Assembly (NCBI GenBank): GCA_001695595.3
Contig: MBPM02000002.1
Span: 496,001-560,000, forward strand
Length of the DNA: 64,000 nt
Direction of reading: 5' to 3'
Source: Plasmopara viticola
Lineage: Eukaryota > Oomycota > Peronosporomycetes > Peronosporales > Peronosporaceae
Positions 48,901-59,732 of this stretch are shown one piece after another. A program made the position numbers and the translations under genes. Position 1 is the stretch's first letter. Each line of letters starts with the position of its first letter. The notes below the pieces were generated by a model. The model ran no database searches. It was not told the DNA's origin and saw only the letters and a program-made list of their open reading frames with translations.

Positions 48901-51115
48901 CTCGTGTACACGTAAAGCGAGCATGGCGGGGCAAAATTTGACTCACTTCGCCTCCAGGGAGTTTGCAGATTTGCATCACCGATCGCTGGTTATTCGTAAG
49001 CGCAACAATTACTTCAGCAGCAATCACTGGCTGTGCAACTTTTCCTCGCGGTGTCGACGGAGCACTCTTTGACGAATTGGTCCGTCGACGCAACATTGTC
49101 GACGACCATGATCCGCGGCGCTTTCCCGATCTTACAGGCACCTCTGGACTTACGCTCCCTTCAATCGGCTTTTGAGCAGTGTCTTGATGATCTGGCGCTA
49201 TTTCCACAGTCTCGTACTTGGCCATATCCGGATTCGGGTCCGATCCAAATAATGTCGTGCCCTCAACAAGAATATACGCTAGTGCTTCCCCAGGCACCAA
49301 ATTGGCGCTTAAATTTACTAGACTTGGCAAACTGTCGCTCAGATGAATGGCACAACGTGCTGTTGGCTCGTCCACTTGCTTTTGTTGCAAACGAAAGGCT
49401 TCAACCTCTTTCTGTAAAGCAGCGTAAAAAGATTCGCGCTCGACTAAACTAGCAGCAATGCCAGCATGCACTTGATCGTTGCCTGGACTAGCTTCCTGTC
49501 GTGCAAGTTGCGCCCGTAATTCATCGATTTCATGTCGAAGCTGACGAATGATTCGAGCATTCTTGTCTTCATTCACAACCGCGCGATTCATAACTTTCTT
49601 TGCCGATTCAGCATATCGCAGCGTACTCATTGTCTCGTCGTAACTCTGTGCAAAAAACGCATGAATGAGTCGTGATCAAGCCAACTTACGCACAAATAAC
49701 CATATAAATCCTTACTTCGGAAGACGGACTGATCATAGCAAGCATTGTAGTCTGTCATACATACGCATCAACAACATCGTTCGTGAAAACATCCATCTTT
49801 AATGCAGAGAGTTAACACGCACCTTTGCATTTCCTCCTAAACTTTCCTTCAGTAACCACGTTAAGGTACTATCTCGGTAAGGAATTCTGTCCGACGCTTG
49901 TCTGTAGCACAACATTTCGAATGTATCAGCAATAAAGCTCATAACAACAATCTCGAACGGAAAATCACCTACTTGCTAAGCGCTGAAATGACACGTCCTA
50001 ACGTAGTGAGGCTTTTATTGATCATAGCACCTTCTTTCAATCGGTCACCGCTTGTACCCGACACATTTGCCCGCTCAGACCCAGCAAGATCGATCATGCT
50101 GATCTTTGACGTCTACAAGCATTACAAAATGTTCAAAATTGGCCAACATCAACTTCAACACCTTCTTTCAATTTGAAACCTTTTCGTTCGCGCACTGTGA
50201 AATCGGATCAAACGATGTTTGAGTAAATGTTATTGTAAACACGGCGTGGGAGCGAGAAGACACTGCATTCATCAACGTCGACGCCACAGTCCGTAGCTTT
50301 TCTCCGGCCAGCATTTCTTCCGCAATATCCTCATATGAAGCCACCGACCGAATACTCAACCCTTCCACGAAAGGGCCCGTCACGGGATGCTCTCGTACTT
50401 TCAGTGTCCGTCGATTGTCCACTTCAGTATGCGGCAGGGTTGAAAAGGACGGTTTGTGTTTCTCTAACATTTCTGTATCCAGCAAATCGTTCACCTTTTC
50501 TTTATAAATTTCGCAGTAGCTCACATGAGCACTGTAGATCGTTCGCTGAAAACCCTCTTGTTCTTGCAGCAAAGTCTCCCGCTCCCTTTGCCCATCAATC
50601 TCTCGAAACAACGCTTCACATACCCTTGGGATCACTCCTTTGCCACTGGTACTTTTATCTCCGACCATCGTATGCGTCTTGCCACTACCGGTTTGACCGT
50701 ATGCCAACAAGGTGCAATTGAATCCTTGAAATGCTGCCTCGATTACAGATTGACCAATTTCGTCAAAAATGAGCTCCTGATTCGGTCTCTGTGTCTCTTC
50801 GTCCACATCCAAAGTTTTGAAAGATGACCCAAAACATCGATCAAAGTGGAATGTGCGGCATTCCCCAGCATTATTCGCAGCCGAAAGGAGAGCAGGAGTC
50901 AATGCTGCAGTATGACTTCGTTCTGAACCTGCCGCTTCACAGATCGACGGGTCGGAAAATACAGCAGGATTTACGACTTGCACTTGACTACGACTAATGT
51001 TCACAACGATCGACGTTTTGCTCTGAAGCTCCTTCTCATTAAGCGGACGGGCACGCACGACGACTTTGATGGCGCAAGGCCCGTCTTCATCCGAAGAAGC
51101 CGATCGCTTGATCAT
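45987..51115 (-). CDS. kinesin-3 family motor (KIF1/Unc-104-like) with FHA and C-terminal PH domains
   Basis: Plus-end-directed microtubule motor, expected to carry vesicles. Six exons on the minus strand: 50180-51115, 49973-50103, 49823-49901, 49716-49751, 48712-49645 and 45987-48649. Introns are 62-76 nt, phases agree, and the product is 1592 aa. The motor domain covers about 14-410, with P-loop GQTGSGKT at 140-147, switch I NAVSSRSH and switch II DLAGSE from 317. A short coiled coil follows, then an FHA domain (about 495-706) interrupted by a basic Ser/Thr-rich insert near [19 protein letters not shown]. The last 110 residues form a PH domain ([19 protein letters not shown]), the membrane-binding module of Unc-104/KIF1A. 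For the last junction I chose the acceptor TTGCCTTTAG (62-nt intron) over a nearer one that would give 35 nt. Upstream, the gene faces gene-poor DNA. Confidence 0.93.
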
Positions 51116-54100
51116 ATTTAAAAGACAAATTAACGGAAGGTGTCAAATCTTTTTCTGGCTTTGGCGTGCGATTGACTAATCTATGCCCGTTTAAACCTCA
51201 CTACGCGACGTGCGCCCCTTCATGAACATGGGTGAGCTATTCATTTATACGGGCCGTTTCGAAGAGGATTTGAGGTCTTTGGTACAAACTTGATAGAGTT
51301 TTAACCAACCAGCTTCCCAACAGACTATTTGACATAGACTTTATAATGCAATTTTGTCAGTTTCTCAACATTTAACATGCAATTGCAAAACTTCTCCACC
51401 GCTGCAGGTGATTGGCGACCACCAAGTAAACTCATTTTGAGTAGTGACAGCGACGGATGTTGGATCGCTCTTTGTTACAGGAATTTGATAATAATAGGCG
51501 ATATGGTCAAGCTTTACATATCACCACGTAGAAATGATGCATGCTTTCTTGCATTCAGTGTATGTGGCCGCATGTTGCTCATTATAGGTGTAAACAATGC
51601 GATCTGCAAATGTAAATTTTAACATGTAATGCTTGCGTATAATATGGTGACAATCCCGCCTTGAGCTTAGCGCGGAATATAGTTTCGATGCTATGCTGCT
51701 CCGTTGATCACATTGTTTCTTTGGTAAGGGCCACGCGTCATTAGCAGATACGTATAAGCTACAATGTTCAAGCAATTTATTAGTCGACGCATTCTATCGG
51801 TGTTTGAAAAATCGCCTCATGCTGTCACGACACCCATTGACTTTGCAATTTAAATAGCTTGATTACATTTGCCTCATCAAAATTTGAACTCCCTGATTTT
51901 ACTTACACAATGTTATTGCAACTCGGGTCAATTTCTTAGCCTGTTCAACAATCGAATGAGTAGCAAAGACAATCTCGAGCTTACATTCTTAGGTTTTCTT
52001 ACGACTACTTTGGCGTGAACGTCGGGTCTATTCTACTCAACACGGGCTTAGCTTATCACACAACGTCGGGATACGACTCGGTGCTTATCGAAGCACACTC
52101 GTACTGTGTGTCGATCAGCTTTTTACACCTTCAAGACATAATGTTTATGGTCGTCGACAGTTTGATAGTCTCAATGTTAATACCCAAGTCTTCTTTTGAA
52201 AATGCTCGGTAGCCCCACGCGTGAGTCTGTAGTAAATTTGTCGATATAAGCTTGTAGATAAGCCTTCGGTCGGTACTTTCATCACACCGCTCTCTTGCGA
52301 GCAATGTGACCGTCATACACGATCCGTACACATTAAATTTGAGATTGACTGGCTCGTATAGCACGTATTTCCCATTCTCCAGGCGAGCGTAAGCGTGCGC
52401 TCACTGCATACCATGCTTATGTGTAGTTAGCAATAGGCCGAGGCATAACAATCGTGGCGCTGGATATGCACGGGGGGTACTGAGCAGCGCTCGTCGAAAA
52501 CATCGTTTGCTGTACGTCATTCTCGCTGTCTGTCTTAAGTGGTTCAAGGCCAAGATGTCCAGAAATCAATCGATTAAAGTTGTGTAGAGCCTAACTTATA
52601 GATGGATGCTAGCTTGGACGTCGGTGCATTGATGTCGTATCGACTGTGACATAGAAAAAATTTCCAAGTATTGTATCTCTATGAAGAGTAACCAGTGGCG
52701 TATGGCTATTGTTGGGCAGTGTGCGGCCATAAGCCTATTCCGCCCGCCAAAGGCAGCACGATCTCGGCGAGATTGTCCGTGACAGATACCTGTGAGGACA
52801 AGGGCATAGCCGAAAGAAAATTGTTTCTTGATGTTGTGGGTTCGAAGTAATTGAAAGGCATTTATTACATGCACGATCGGGCACAAAACGCCTACTTATA
52901 CCTTTTGATCGAATCCGAACTTGTCAAATAAGAATCTTTAGTCTCTATTTACATCAGAGCGATAAAAAGTTCTGCTCATTTGAGAATTACCTTGCAGGTA
53001 TAAGATACAAGCTCGAAAAGTGCGAGACTGTATTCTAGTACAGGTGTAGGTCAGGAACTCAAGTAAAGAGCCACGGCAGCCTGGTGTACAGATAAACAGG
53101 AACATCGCGTGGAGATTGTATAGCATACGCCTATTAGTCGGATGTTCAAAATACAGGCATCGCGTGCTACTGCTGCCGTATACTTCTGAGTATAACCCAC
53201 ATAAAGGTTTGCAAGCGATGCGTCGTATTCAATATCGATTGATACAAAGATCTCAACATGTATTTCTTGTTGCGCAATAGTCTTTTTTGCTTCATTTCTT
53301 CCGTGTCTAATTCAATCGCCACATCCACATGCGTATCATACGTAAGAAGGATCGGCGTTTTTTTGTTCCAGGTCCGTCACTGACGATATTAACAAAAATA
53401 AAATGACGTCCAAATTATAATTTGCACATCTTTTCGTGACTTCAATTTCAAAATCTTGAGACACTTCGAGTTGCTTGCAATAAAATTCGCAATGAAAGAG
53501 CTCTGATTGTATGTATTGGGCTCTAAGCCTTTCGGGTTGCAGTCAGATCATGCATTCTTGTAAAAGCAATTAAACGTTCACTTAATACAAAGAATGGCGA
53601 GATATTGTCGTCTTTCGTGGAATAGGAAAATCGTACCATATGTTATCGAGACAATCTCGACGTGCTTTCCGATGCAGGCCACATTATTAGTTGGCCCGCG
53701 CAGGCAAACTTAAAAGCTCTTTTGACAAACAAATTCGTCAGACATTTGAAGCAGACATTAATCTCCAGCCTTTGATGCGTTACTAATTGCAGACAGAGAC
53801 ATCAAATTTGAGCAGCTAGCACCTCAATTGTAATCATAATTGCATCTTGATGGGTATACAGACGGGTGGCTTCACTATGAGGGAATTCGGTTGATCTAGC
53901 CTGAGTCGTTAAATCGAAACGACGAGGACCTACAGTACGAGATACTTTGAAGACTTATAAGCGCTTATTAGAGAGAAAAGAAAACGTTTTTTTATCTCGG
54001 GTTCTACACCGTTTTGGTTGCCCCATATGTGAAAAAGTATGTGGGGACCTGTGGAACTTGGCAGAGCGTCAAAATCGTGACACACACGTCATATCCTTAT

Positions 54101-55007
54101 AAAGCCTCCTGTCATGGCCTTAATCAAACAACACTGTGCCCAGAGAGCCGTCACTTTTTATTACCATTTTTCACGACTAGCCTTGCTGATTGATACCCAG
54201 TCATACTGAATCCAACTTTCTTAGGAGGCGCACGAGCACCGCTATGCCTGTCTTGCCTTTCAGCTGATAGGCCGGCTGAGCAACGAACAAATATTTTTGC
54301 TCAGATCTGTTAAAAATAGGTGCGCTACAGGCTGAAGTCTCTGTGGTAACATGAGATAGTTTTTAATTCAAACGACTCAGTACGGCGTCGGCAAAATCAT
54401 CTTGCTTACCTGGCGTGTGTGTCTACTTGACTTATTAGGTTTCGAAGAATCCAAGTCTTTTAAATCATTCTATGCAAGAGGTAAGAAGACTGTGTCGCAG
54501 TACGTAGCGACGCGTGATCGATAAAGATTTTGAATGGCTTAGAGCCACTCCGAGATAGACGATTGCATACTTCATCACAAGTATCTATTCATCATTTTGC
54601 TATGAAGAAAGCGCGGATTGCTTGATCTCGATTTTAACGTCTTAAGGCTTTGCAGTGACAATGACAAAATTTGGTGCGTCACTGTCGACGCTGAAGAGCC
54701 CTTAAAAGCCTATGACAGGCCTTCTTTGTATTCATAAAATGCCTTTTGTAGCTGGGGTGTCTAAACCGATTTTGCATCGTTAAAAGATTGAATAGTGGTC
54801 TGCTACTTTTGCGTAATCTGCGCAATGTTAACAAGTCATCTATTGGGGTTCTTCTGTATCGACGATCACAATTAGTGGGCAATGGCGTCTATCTTAGCAG
54901 AATTTGCCTTAAAATCGTGATCCCGAACAAGCATCCATAACGTAGAAGATACAGGAACCTGCCGAAGATTGAAGCTTTTTTGTACGTATGCACTTATATA
55001 TATATAT
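51116..55007. other. gene-poor region, nothing supportable
   Basis: Only short, mutually overlapping open frames without domain signatures. I found no intact element, RNA gene or tandem array. It lies upstream of the kinesin-3 gene, whose promoter should be in the first few hundred bases, but no core promoter word stands out. Confidence 0.5.
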
Positions 55008-55088
55008 ACTGCCATTTGTATCCACCTTTGTAGCTGACATCCTTGCAAAAAGAGCGCTGTCTAGGCATCTTCGATAGCCGATTCTACT
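55008..55088. repeat. 80-bp direct repeat copy 1, inside a (TA)n tract
   Basis: This block is nearly identical to 55578-55658 (one mismatch seen, offset 570 bp). Copy 1 is bounded on both sides by alternating TA runs (about 54996-55007 and 55087-55102); copy 2 has no TA run. This fits insertion of the short sequence into a TA microsatellite or a TA-targeting small element. No terminal inverted repeat was found. Confidence 0.85.
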
Positions 55089-55577
55089 ATATATATATAT
55101 ATCATAAATGAGCAACGTGGTTGACACATCAGTTTTAAGTGCTTCAAACCACTCTGGATTCAAACGCCATCAATGTGTCCCGACGCATTCGCTCCTTATC
55201 ATAAATAAAGTTGCTCCGTTTGTCGGCCCTAAGTTGCTATCTTCAGTAAATTGGTCAAATGCTTTGCGATGCTCAAGCAAACAATATGCAAAATCAAACA
55301 ATATTGTCGAAGACTAGATCGAGACGAATTTGATCTTACCGGAGTCGACTCAACTTCTATAATTGTATACAAAAAATCTGCGGCCTTCGAGCTCCCTCGC
55401 CACTACGACACATTTAATGTTGTGAATATAACAGTCACTGGCCTTCATTATCGAAACAACTTATTTCATGTGGCCCGAAAAAGCCTCTAAGCCGGCCTGT
55501 CTATCGTTAGCGGCTATGGACAAAGTGCGGGGCTATGTTACGCAAAAGACTATGCTCACGCTTGTGAAATTTAAGAG

Positions 55578-55658
55578 ACTGCCATTTGTATCCACCTTTG
55601 TAGCTGACATCCTTGCAAAAAGAGCGCTGTCTAGGCATCTTCGATAGCCGATTTTACT
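55578..55658. repeat. 80-bp direct repeat copy 2
   Basis: Second copy of the block at 55008-55088. The right part forms one arm of a perfect 10-bp inverted repeat: GCATCTTCGA at 55635-55644 pairs with TCGAAGATGC at 55660-55669 across a 15-nt loop. The partner arm lies just outside the repeated block and is missing at copy 1. No coding potential. Confidence 0.85.
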
Positions 55659-55669
55659 TTCGAAGATGC

Positions 55670-56799
55670 TGTTTTGTCTGCGATAAAAACGCTATCCCTA
55701 CCTATAGTATATTCCCGTATTATTTTTGGGCCTGTAATTGCCCAAGCTTTACAGATACCCCACGCATGACAGGGGTGAAAATATGACTTACCAAAAACTT
55801 GTTACGCGGAATCGAACAAATCGCATTTATAGCCTTGCTTTGTCACTCGATTAAGGGCTCGTGCTTTTCTAACCACGGCATGCTCAATGGTTAGTCATAA
55901 ATTAGTAGGCCGAGGAAAAAATTGTACTTCGTGACGTCAAATTCTCATGTGTCAGAGCCAAGTCTTTTTCAGCTTTTGAAATGTTCAACACCGCCTTAAT
56001 ATCCTGTCGAGCTGAATTGACTTTTTTTAAATGCAGCTTTGGTCAATCTACTTTTGGCAATCACAATTGTTGCCAACACGCAAGACCTCGCGATGATCCA
56101 TAGTGTAGCTTACGTGTGAGATCAACAAACCACTGCCGCTTTTCTCCCATTAGAAATTTCTAAGCTTGGAAATTGCATTAGCAATGGTGTGCATCTTCCA
56201 CACACTCATTAAATGGTCGTAGAACTTCTCCAGTAGGGCGTTCTGCCTTTCCTGGTTACAACGGCTCTCCAAACTTGAAGGGTGCGACTTTTGCCAGCGA
56301 TGCTCTATATTCCTTAGACCAGGCGAGAATCCACTCTGTCGATTGCAACGGCCTCTTCTTGATGCAATGCGGCCTCTCAGCAGACGATGCATACTCTAGC
56401 TTTCGTTCGGGGACTGAAGTCAGAACTATTGGTCATCACCCCCTGTAGCCCACGAATATGTTAGGTCTATCCTTGTTTACCCGAAGAGAGATCGTTAACG
56501 CTTGCAAAACTTTATGCTTGCTAATAGGTCGTGTTATCGAATGTCTCTTTATCTGTTCCCAGGGCACAGAACTTCTTTATTTTGCTCTTTTATGGGTAAG
56601 TTCCAATATTTTGGCCCAGGGAACGCCAATTGCACTTGATCACCCGTGATTCGACCCTCCTTTTTACTCATCATTTTATCCTTAATCCATACGTAGAAAT
56701 CCTGGCTTTCCTTTTCATTAAGGTAGAGACCTCAAGCTCCATTTGCTAAATCTTTACATTAGATGCCACCGGCAAACTTATTCGAATCTGTGTTGCCTG
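55670..56799. other. gene-poor spacer
   Basis: No supportable gene. Short frames at 56150-56392 (-) and 56458-56649 (+) show no family signature. Confidence 0.5.
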
Positions 56800-57075
56800 C
56801 GCTCTTAAGCTTAAAGTTTTGCTCGTGCAGCTCGAACGCCATAACACGTTCCAGTTGCTCAACGCCAAAAAGGGCTGAACATGCAGCTGCTTCTCTAGCC
56901 TCGGAGGAGCACCGAGTTGTTCGAGAAGCTCGAACTGCTCGTTCGGCTGATGCAGGTAGATAAGATTAATATAGTTCCTTGCGAGGCTTTATGTATCCAA
57001 TTTAACTACAGATGCTATCAGATGTGATGGGGTCACAACCCGGAGTTGTGCAAGAAATCATACGATCTTTTGGCG
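56800..57075. repeat. dispersed repeat copy B, with a TGTGATGGGGTCACA palindrome
   Basis: Diverged copy of the repeat at 37840-38115. The palindromic core lies at 57023-57037, and the blocks CTCGAACGCCAT, CGTTCCAGTTGCT and CGAACTGCTCGTTCG are shared. On the minus strand there is an open stretch with EQLERVMAFELHEQNFKLKS, longer and less broken than in copy A. Probably a decayed transposon of unknown class. Confidence 0.6.
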
Positions 57076-57162
57076 AACAACCACTCGCTAACCCCAATTT
57101 TCAGACTGCAATAGCTTAAAAACTCGTCTAAAATGGAACGCTGCTTTCCTTTGTGGCAAGAG

Positions 57163-57370
57163 TATTGTATTGTATTGTATTACGTTATCGCGTTGCCAAG
57201 TTATGCACGTGCTAGGCTCTATGGCTAGTCCACGGCATAGAGTGGTGTCCGCATACGTCGAGTCTCGTTCGGCGGGCAGTGCAGCCAGCACCGAGGCCGT
57301 GTAGGTCTTCCATTATTTTGTGTAGTTCTGACTTGGTAAGAGCCCAGGTGGCGCCCTAGTGTTGGAGACC
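57163..57370 (-). mobile_element. internally deleted LINE-type fragment
   Basis: Second copy of the element at 42655-43322. About 57180-57315 matches 42680-42815 with few differences, including the frame ALPAERDSTYADTTLCRGLA. The match then jumps to sequence equivalent to 43155-43197 (TTGGTAAGAGCCCAGG), so about 340 bp are missing. The minus-sense 3' end is a simple tail of about four ATACA units, the counterpart of the TACAT tail of the first copy. Confidence 0.75.
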
Positions 57371-57609
57371 GTCGCGTCGAGGGTGAGACTCGTTAGAGAC
57401 CTGCAGATGCCCGAGAGCACCTGCCCGAAGCGCGCGAGCATTTAGCCCCCGCGCTTGGAAGGAGGGCGTCACCCCAACCTTTTCCGAAAATGTGGCAAGA
57501 GTGTTTAGCAATTTTCACTACCAATGTACAACTTGAGCGGTGATTGGTACAAATCGATGTCCGAGTATTATATGTTATACAATATAGGTAGCTAAGTCCC
57601 AGACCGGTG

Positions 57610-58499
57610 ATGCTGGACATGGTGATGTCCGAATTCTACGGGGCGCCAGCCTATATGGTGGTGCCCTCTGTCATTCTTGTCGTAGTTTGTGTGGTACTTG
57701 TAATACGCTCTATCGTGCACATACGAAGTCTAAGCAAGAAGAAGAAGACAGTGCTATTGCTGGGCCCACGCCACACTGGCAAGACGAGCTTTGTTCACCT
57801 CATCCGTGATGGTGAACATATAGACACTGTGAGTTCAATGAAAGAGCATACGTATCGCTTTGTTGTTCACTCCAAGTACAATCCGGACAAAGTTGACGGC
57901 GAGCTCACAATTATCGACTATCCCGGACACGAGCGCCTTCGCTCGTAAGACACGCTTATGTTTTCGTTAGTGCGACCGACTGACCCCTACTGTTATATTT
58001 GCAGACGCGTGGCAGACTATTACCCAATCACAAGTTGTATTGCATTCGTCGTAGATGCCTCTGACGTGGCGTCATTTCGCAAGGCTGCGGAGTACGTTGC
58101 TGCTGCCACAGCTGCTCTGATTTGAGTGCAAGCCTTGAGAACGTAACTTTGTCGATTGCCATATGTAGGTTCCTATACGATATCTTTGCGAACAAAACTG
58201 TGAACGATCTATCGCCACCAGTTATAGTCGTGTGCAACAAGAGCGAGGCGTCGGGGGCGGTCAGTACCCAAGTCGTACGTGACGCTCTAGAGAAGGAGCT
58301 GACGAAGCTCAAGACCACGCGCTCGTCGTTGGAGACAGAGGGAGATGACGACGATCACGATCTGTTGCAGGTACCTGTCGGCCGTGATGAAGCTCCATTC
58401 CAGTTTGATGTGGACGCGCCGTGTGAAGTTTCATTTGTCAAGTGCAGTGTCAAGGATGCCGACATTTATGAGGTTGTGCGCTTAATTCAGCACCATTAA
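57610..58499 (+). CDS. SRPRB: signal recognition particle receptor subunit beta (SR beta)
   Basis: ER-membrane Ras-like GTPase that anchors SR alpha for co-translational targeting. Exons: 57610-57944, 58005-58091 and 58169-58499, with introns of 60 and 77 nt. The product is 250 aa (human 271). One N-terminal transmembrane helix (about 15-34) is followed by a basic KKKK stretch and the P-loop GPRHTGKTS at 52-60. The G3 motif reads DYPGHERLR, where most homologues have DLPGHE. The G4 site reads CNKSE, where the usual form is NKxD; a Glu for Asp could affect guanine specificity. The second junction uses donor GTACGT, giving the conserved AEFLYDIF. The ATG at 57610 is the first in frame; Met residues 4 and 6 are alternatives. 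Convergent with the CAF1 gene, 110 bp away. Confidence 0.93.
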
Positions 58500-58609
58500 T
58501 TGGTTAAACTTAACGTGGATGAAAAGATTAAGAAATGGATATTTAGATGATTTTGCGCCGAATTTGACGTTTTATTTGCATGTCATCAACGGCAAGTTTT
58601 GCAGCGTGA

Positions 58610-59428
58610 CTACTGACCCAAGTTTGCAATACTGTTCCCCAATCCATAGAGATGACCCGAGTATTTCGCTGCATTCTCAACATTGCCTTCAAAAAAGACC
58701 TCGACCATTTTGAAGAATGTAGCGGCCGTGAGCAGGGCGTCGGACCCAGCTTGGTGCATTGTGCCTATTCTTTCCACTTTGAGATCCTCAGCCAAGCGGC
58801 TGAGGCCGCCCACCTTGTCAAAGTCCATCCCCACGTGCTTGAGATCAAATGTGGCTGGAAAGTACGTACTTAACAAATCAAAGAACGTGTCTTCTTCGGC
58901 TGGTAGCGGGGCACACGTGAGAACCTTGAGCAGGTAGCCAAAGTCCGACGAGCCGTGGAACGAGACCCACTTGACGTGGTCACCTAATACAAGTCCCGAA
59001 GGTACCAACAATTCGCCAAAACGGGCCACTTCAATCCCCTTTTCTTCATGTTGCGCAAAGTCGATGCCGGCCTGCTTGAGGATCTCGATCGAGTCCTGTG
59101 CGTACATGTCCTCACTCAAGCTGAATTTAAAGTTAAATTGCCAGACCGGCAAGTCTTCCATGTACGATCCATCCTCGTTGAAGAATGCGACACCTAATTG
59201 GATAATCCGTAGCAAATCTACGTTACAGCGTAATGTCTGGTACTGATAATCCGTTGACGTCGTGAAGGATCCAATGGGCCGCGCCACGACACCTGGATAT
59301 TCGGTATCCATGGCTACGTAGCAGCCCTTCGTCACCACTTCGCGAATTGTCTTCATGGTTTCCTCTAGATTGGTCTCCCACACATCGCAAATTTCCACGT
59401 CAGCAGGCATAGGGCGGGCCGACAACAT
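58610..59428 (-). CDS. CCR4-NOT complex deadenylase CAF1/POP2 (CNOT7/8 type)
   Basis: DEDD-family 3'-5' exonuclease that shortens mRNA poly(A) tails as part of CCR4-NOT. Single exon, 272 aa from the ATG at 59428; a TTG three codons upstream is not a likely start. The four metal ligands are Asp41 and Glu43 (MDTEYPG), Asp162 (HGSSDFGYLL) and Asp230 (HQAGSDALLTA), almost the same numbers as in human CNOT7 (40, 42, 161, 230). The general-base His is at H225. Length and motifs are those of a complete, active enzyme. It is divergent from the zinc-knuckle gene. Confidence 0.96.
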   Translation of the reverse strand: MLSARPMPADVEICDVWETNLEETMKTIREVVTKGCYVAMDTEYPGVVARPIGSFTTSTDYQYQTLRCNVDLLRIIQLGVAFFNEDGSYMEDLPVWQFNFKFSLSEDMYAQDSIEILKQAGIDFAQHEEKGIEVARFGELLVPSGLVLGDHVKWVSFHGSSDFGYLLKVLTCAPLPAEEDTFFDLLSTYFPATFDLKHVGMDFDKVGGLSRLAEDLKVERIGTMHQAGSDALLTAATFFKMVEVFFEGNVENAAKYSGHLYGLGNSIANLGQ

Positions 59429-59732
59429 GGTGAGCAACGAGTAGCTCGCACGAGACGCTTGTTCCCAAGTTTTAGACGGCTATAGCTACACAAGCAAGAG
59501 CTTGTAGACAAGTGGATGTGAAGTAATGAGCGCAATGCACTCAAAAAGAAGGCGAAGCTACTAGACAGATGATTCAAAGCACGGCAAGAGCGACACAAGC
59601 CCACAGAGCAGCGCCTTCACTTGGTTCGGTTCTTGTAGTGAACAATACTCTTGCTTTGAATAATGGTAATTTAAACGAATTAAATGACGCTGTTATAGTG
59701 GGCTAAAGTTGATGGCCCACACTTTGCACTGA
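59429..59732. promoter_or_regulatory. 304-bp divergent promoter region
   Basis: This spacer separates the start codons of CAF1 (minus) and the CCHC zinc-knuckle protein (plus), so it must hold both promoters. No clear TATA box or oomycete initiator consensus could be picked out by eye. An AT-rich word (TAATTTAAACGAATTAAATGA) lies at about 59668-59688. Confidence 0.35.
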
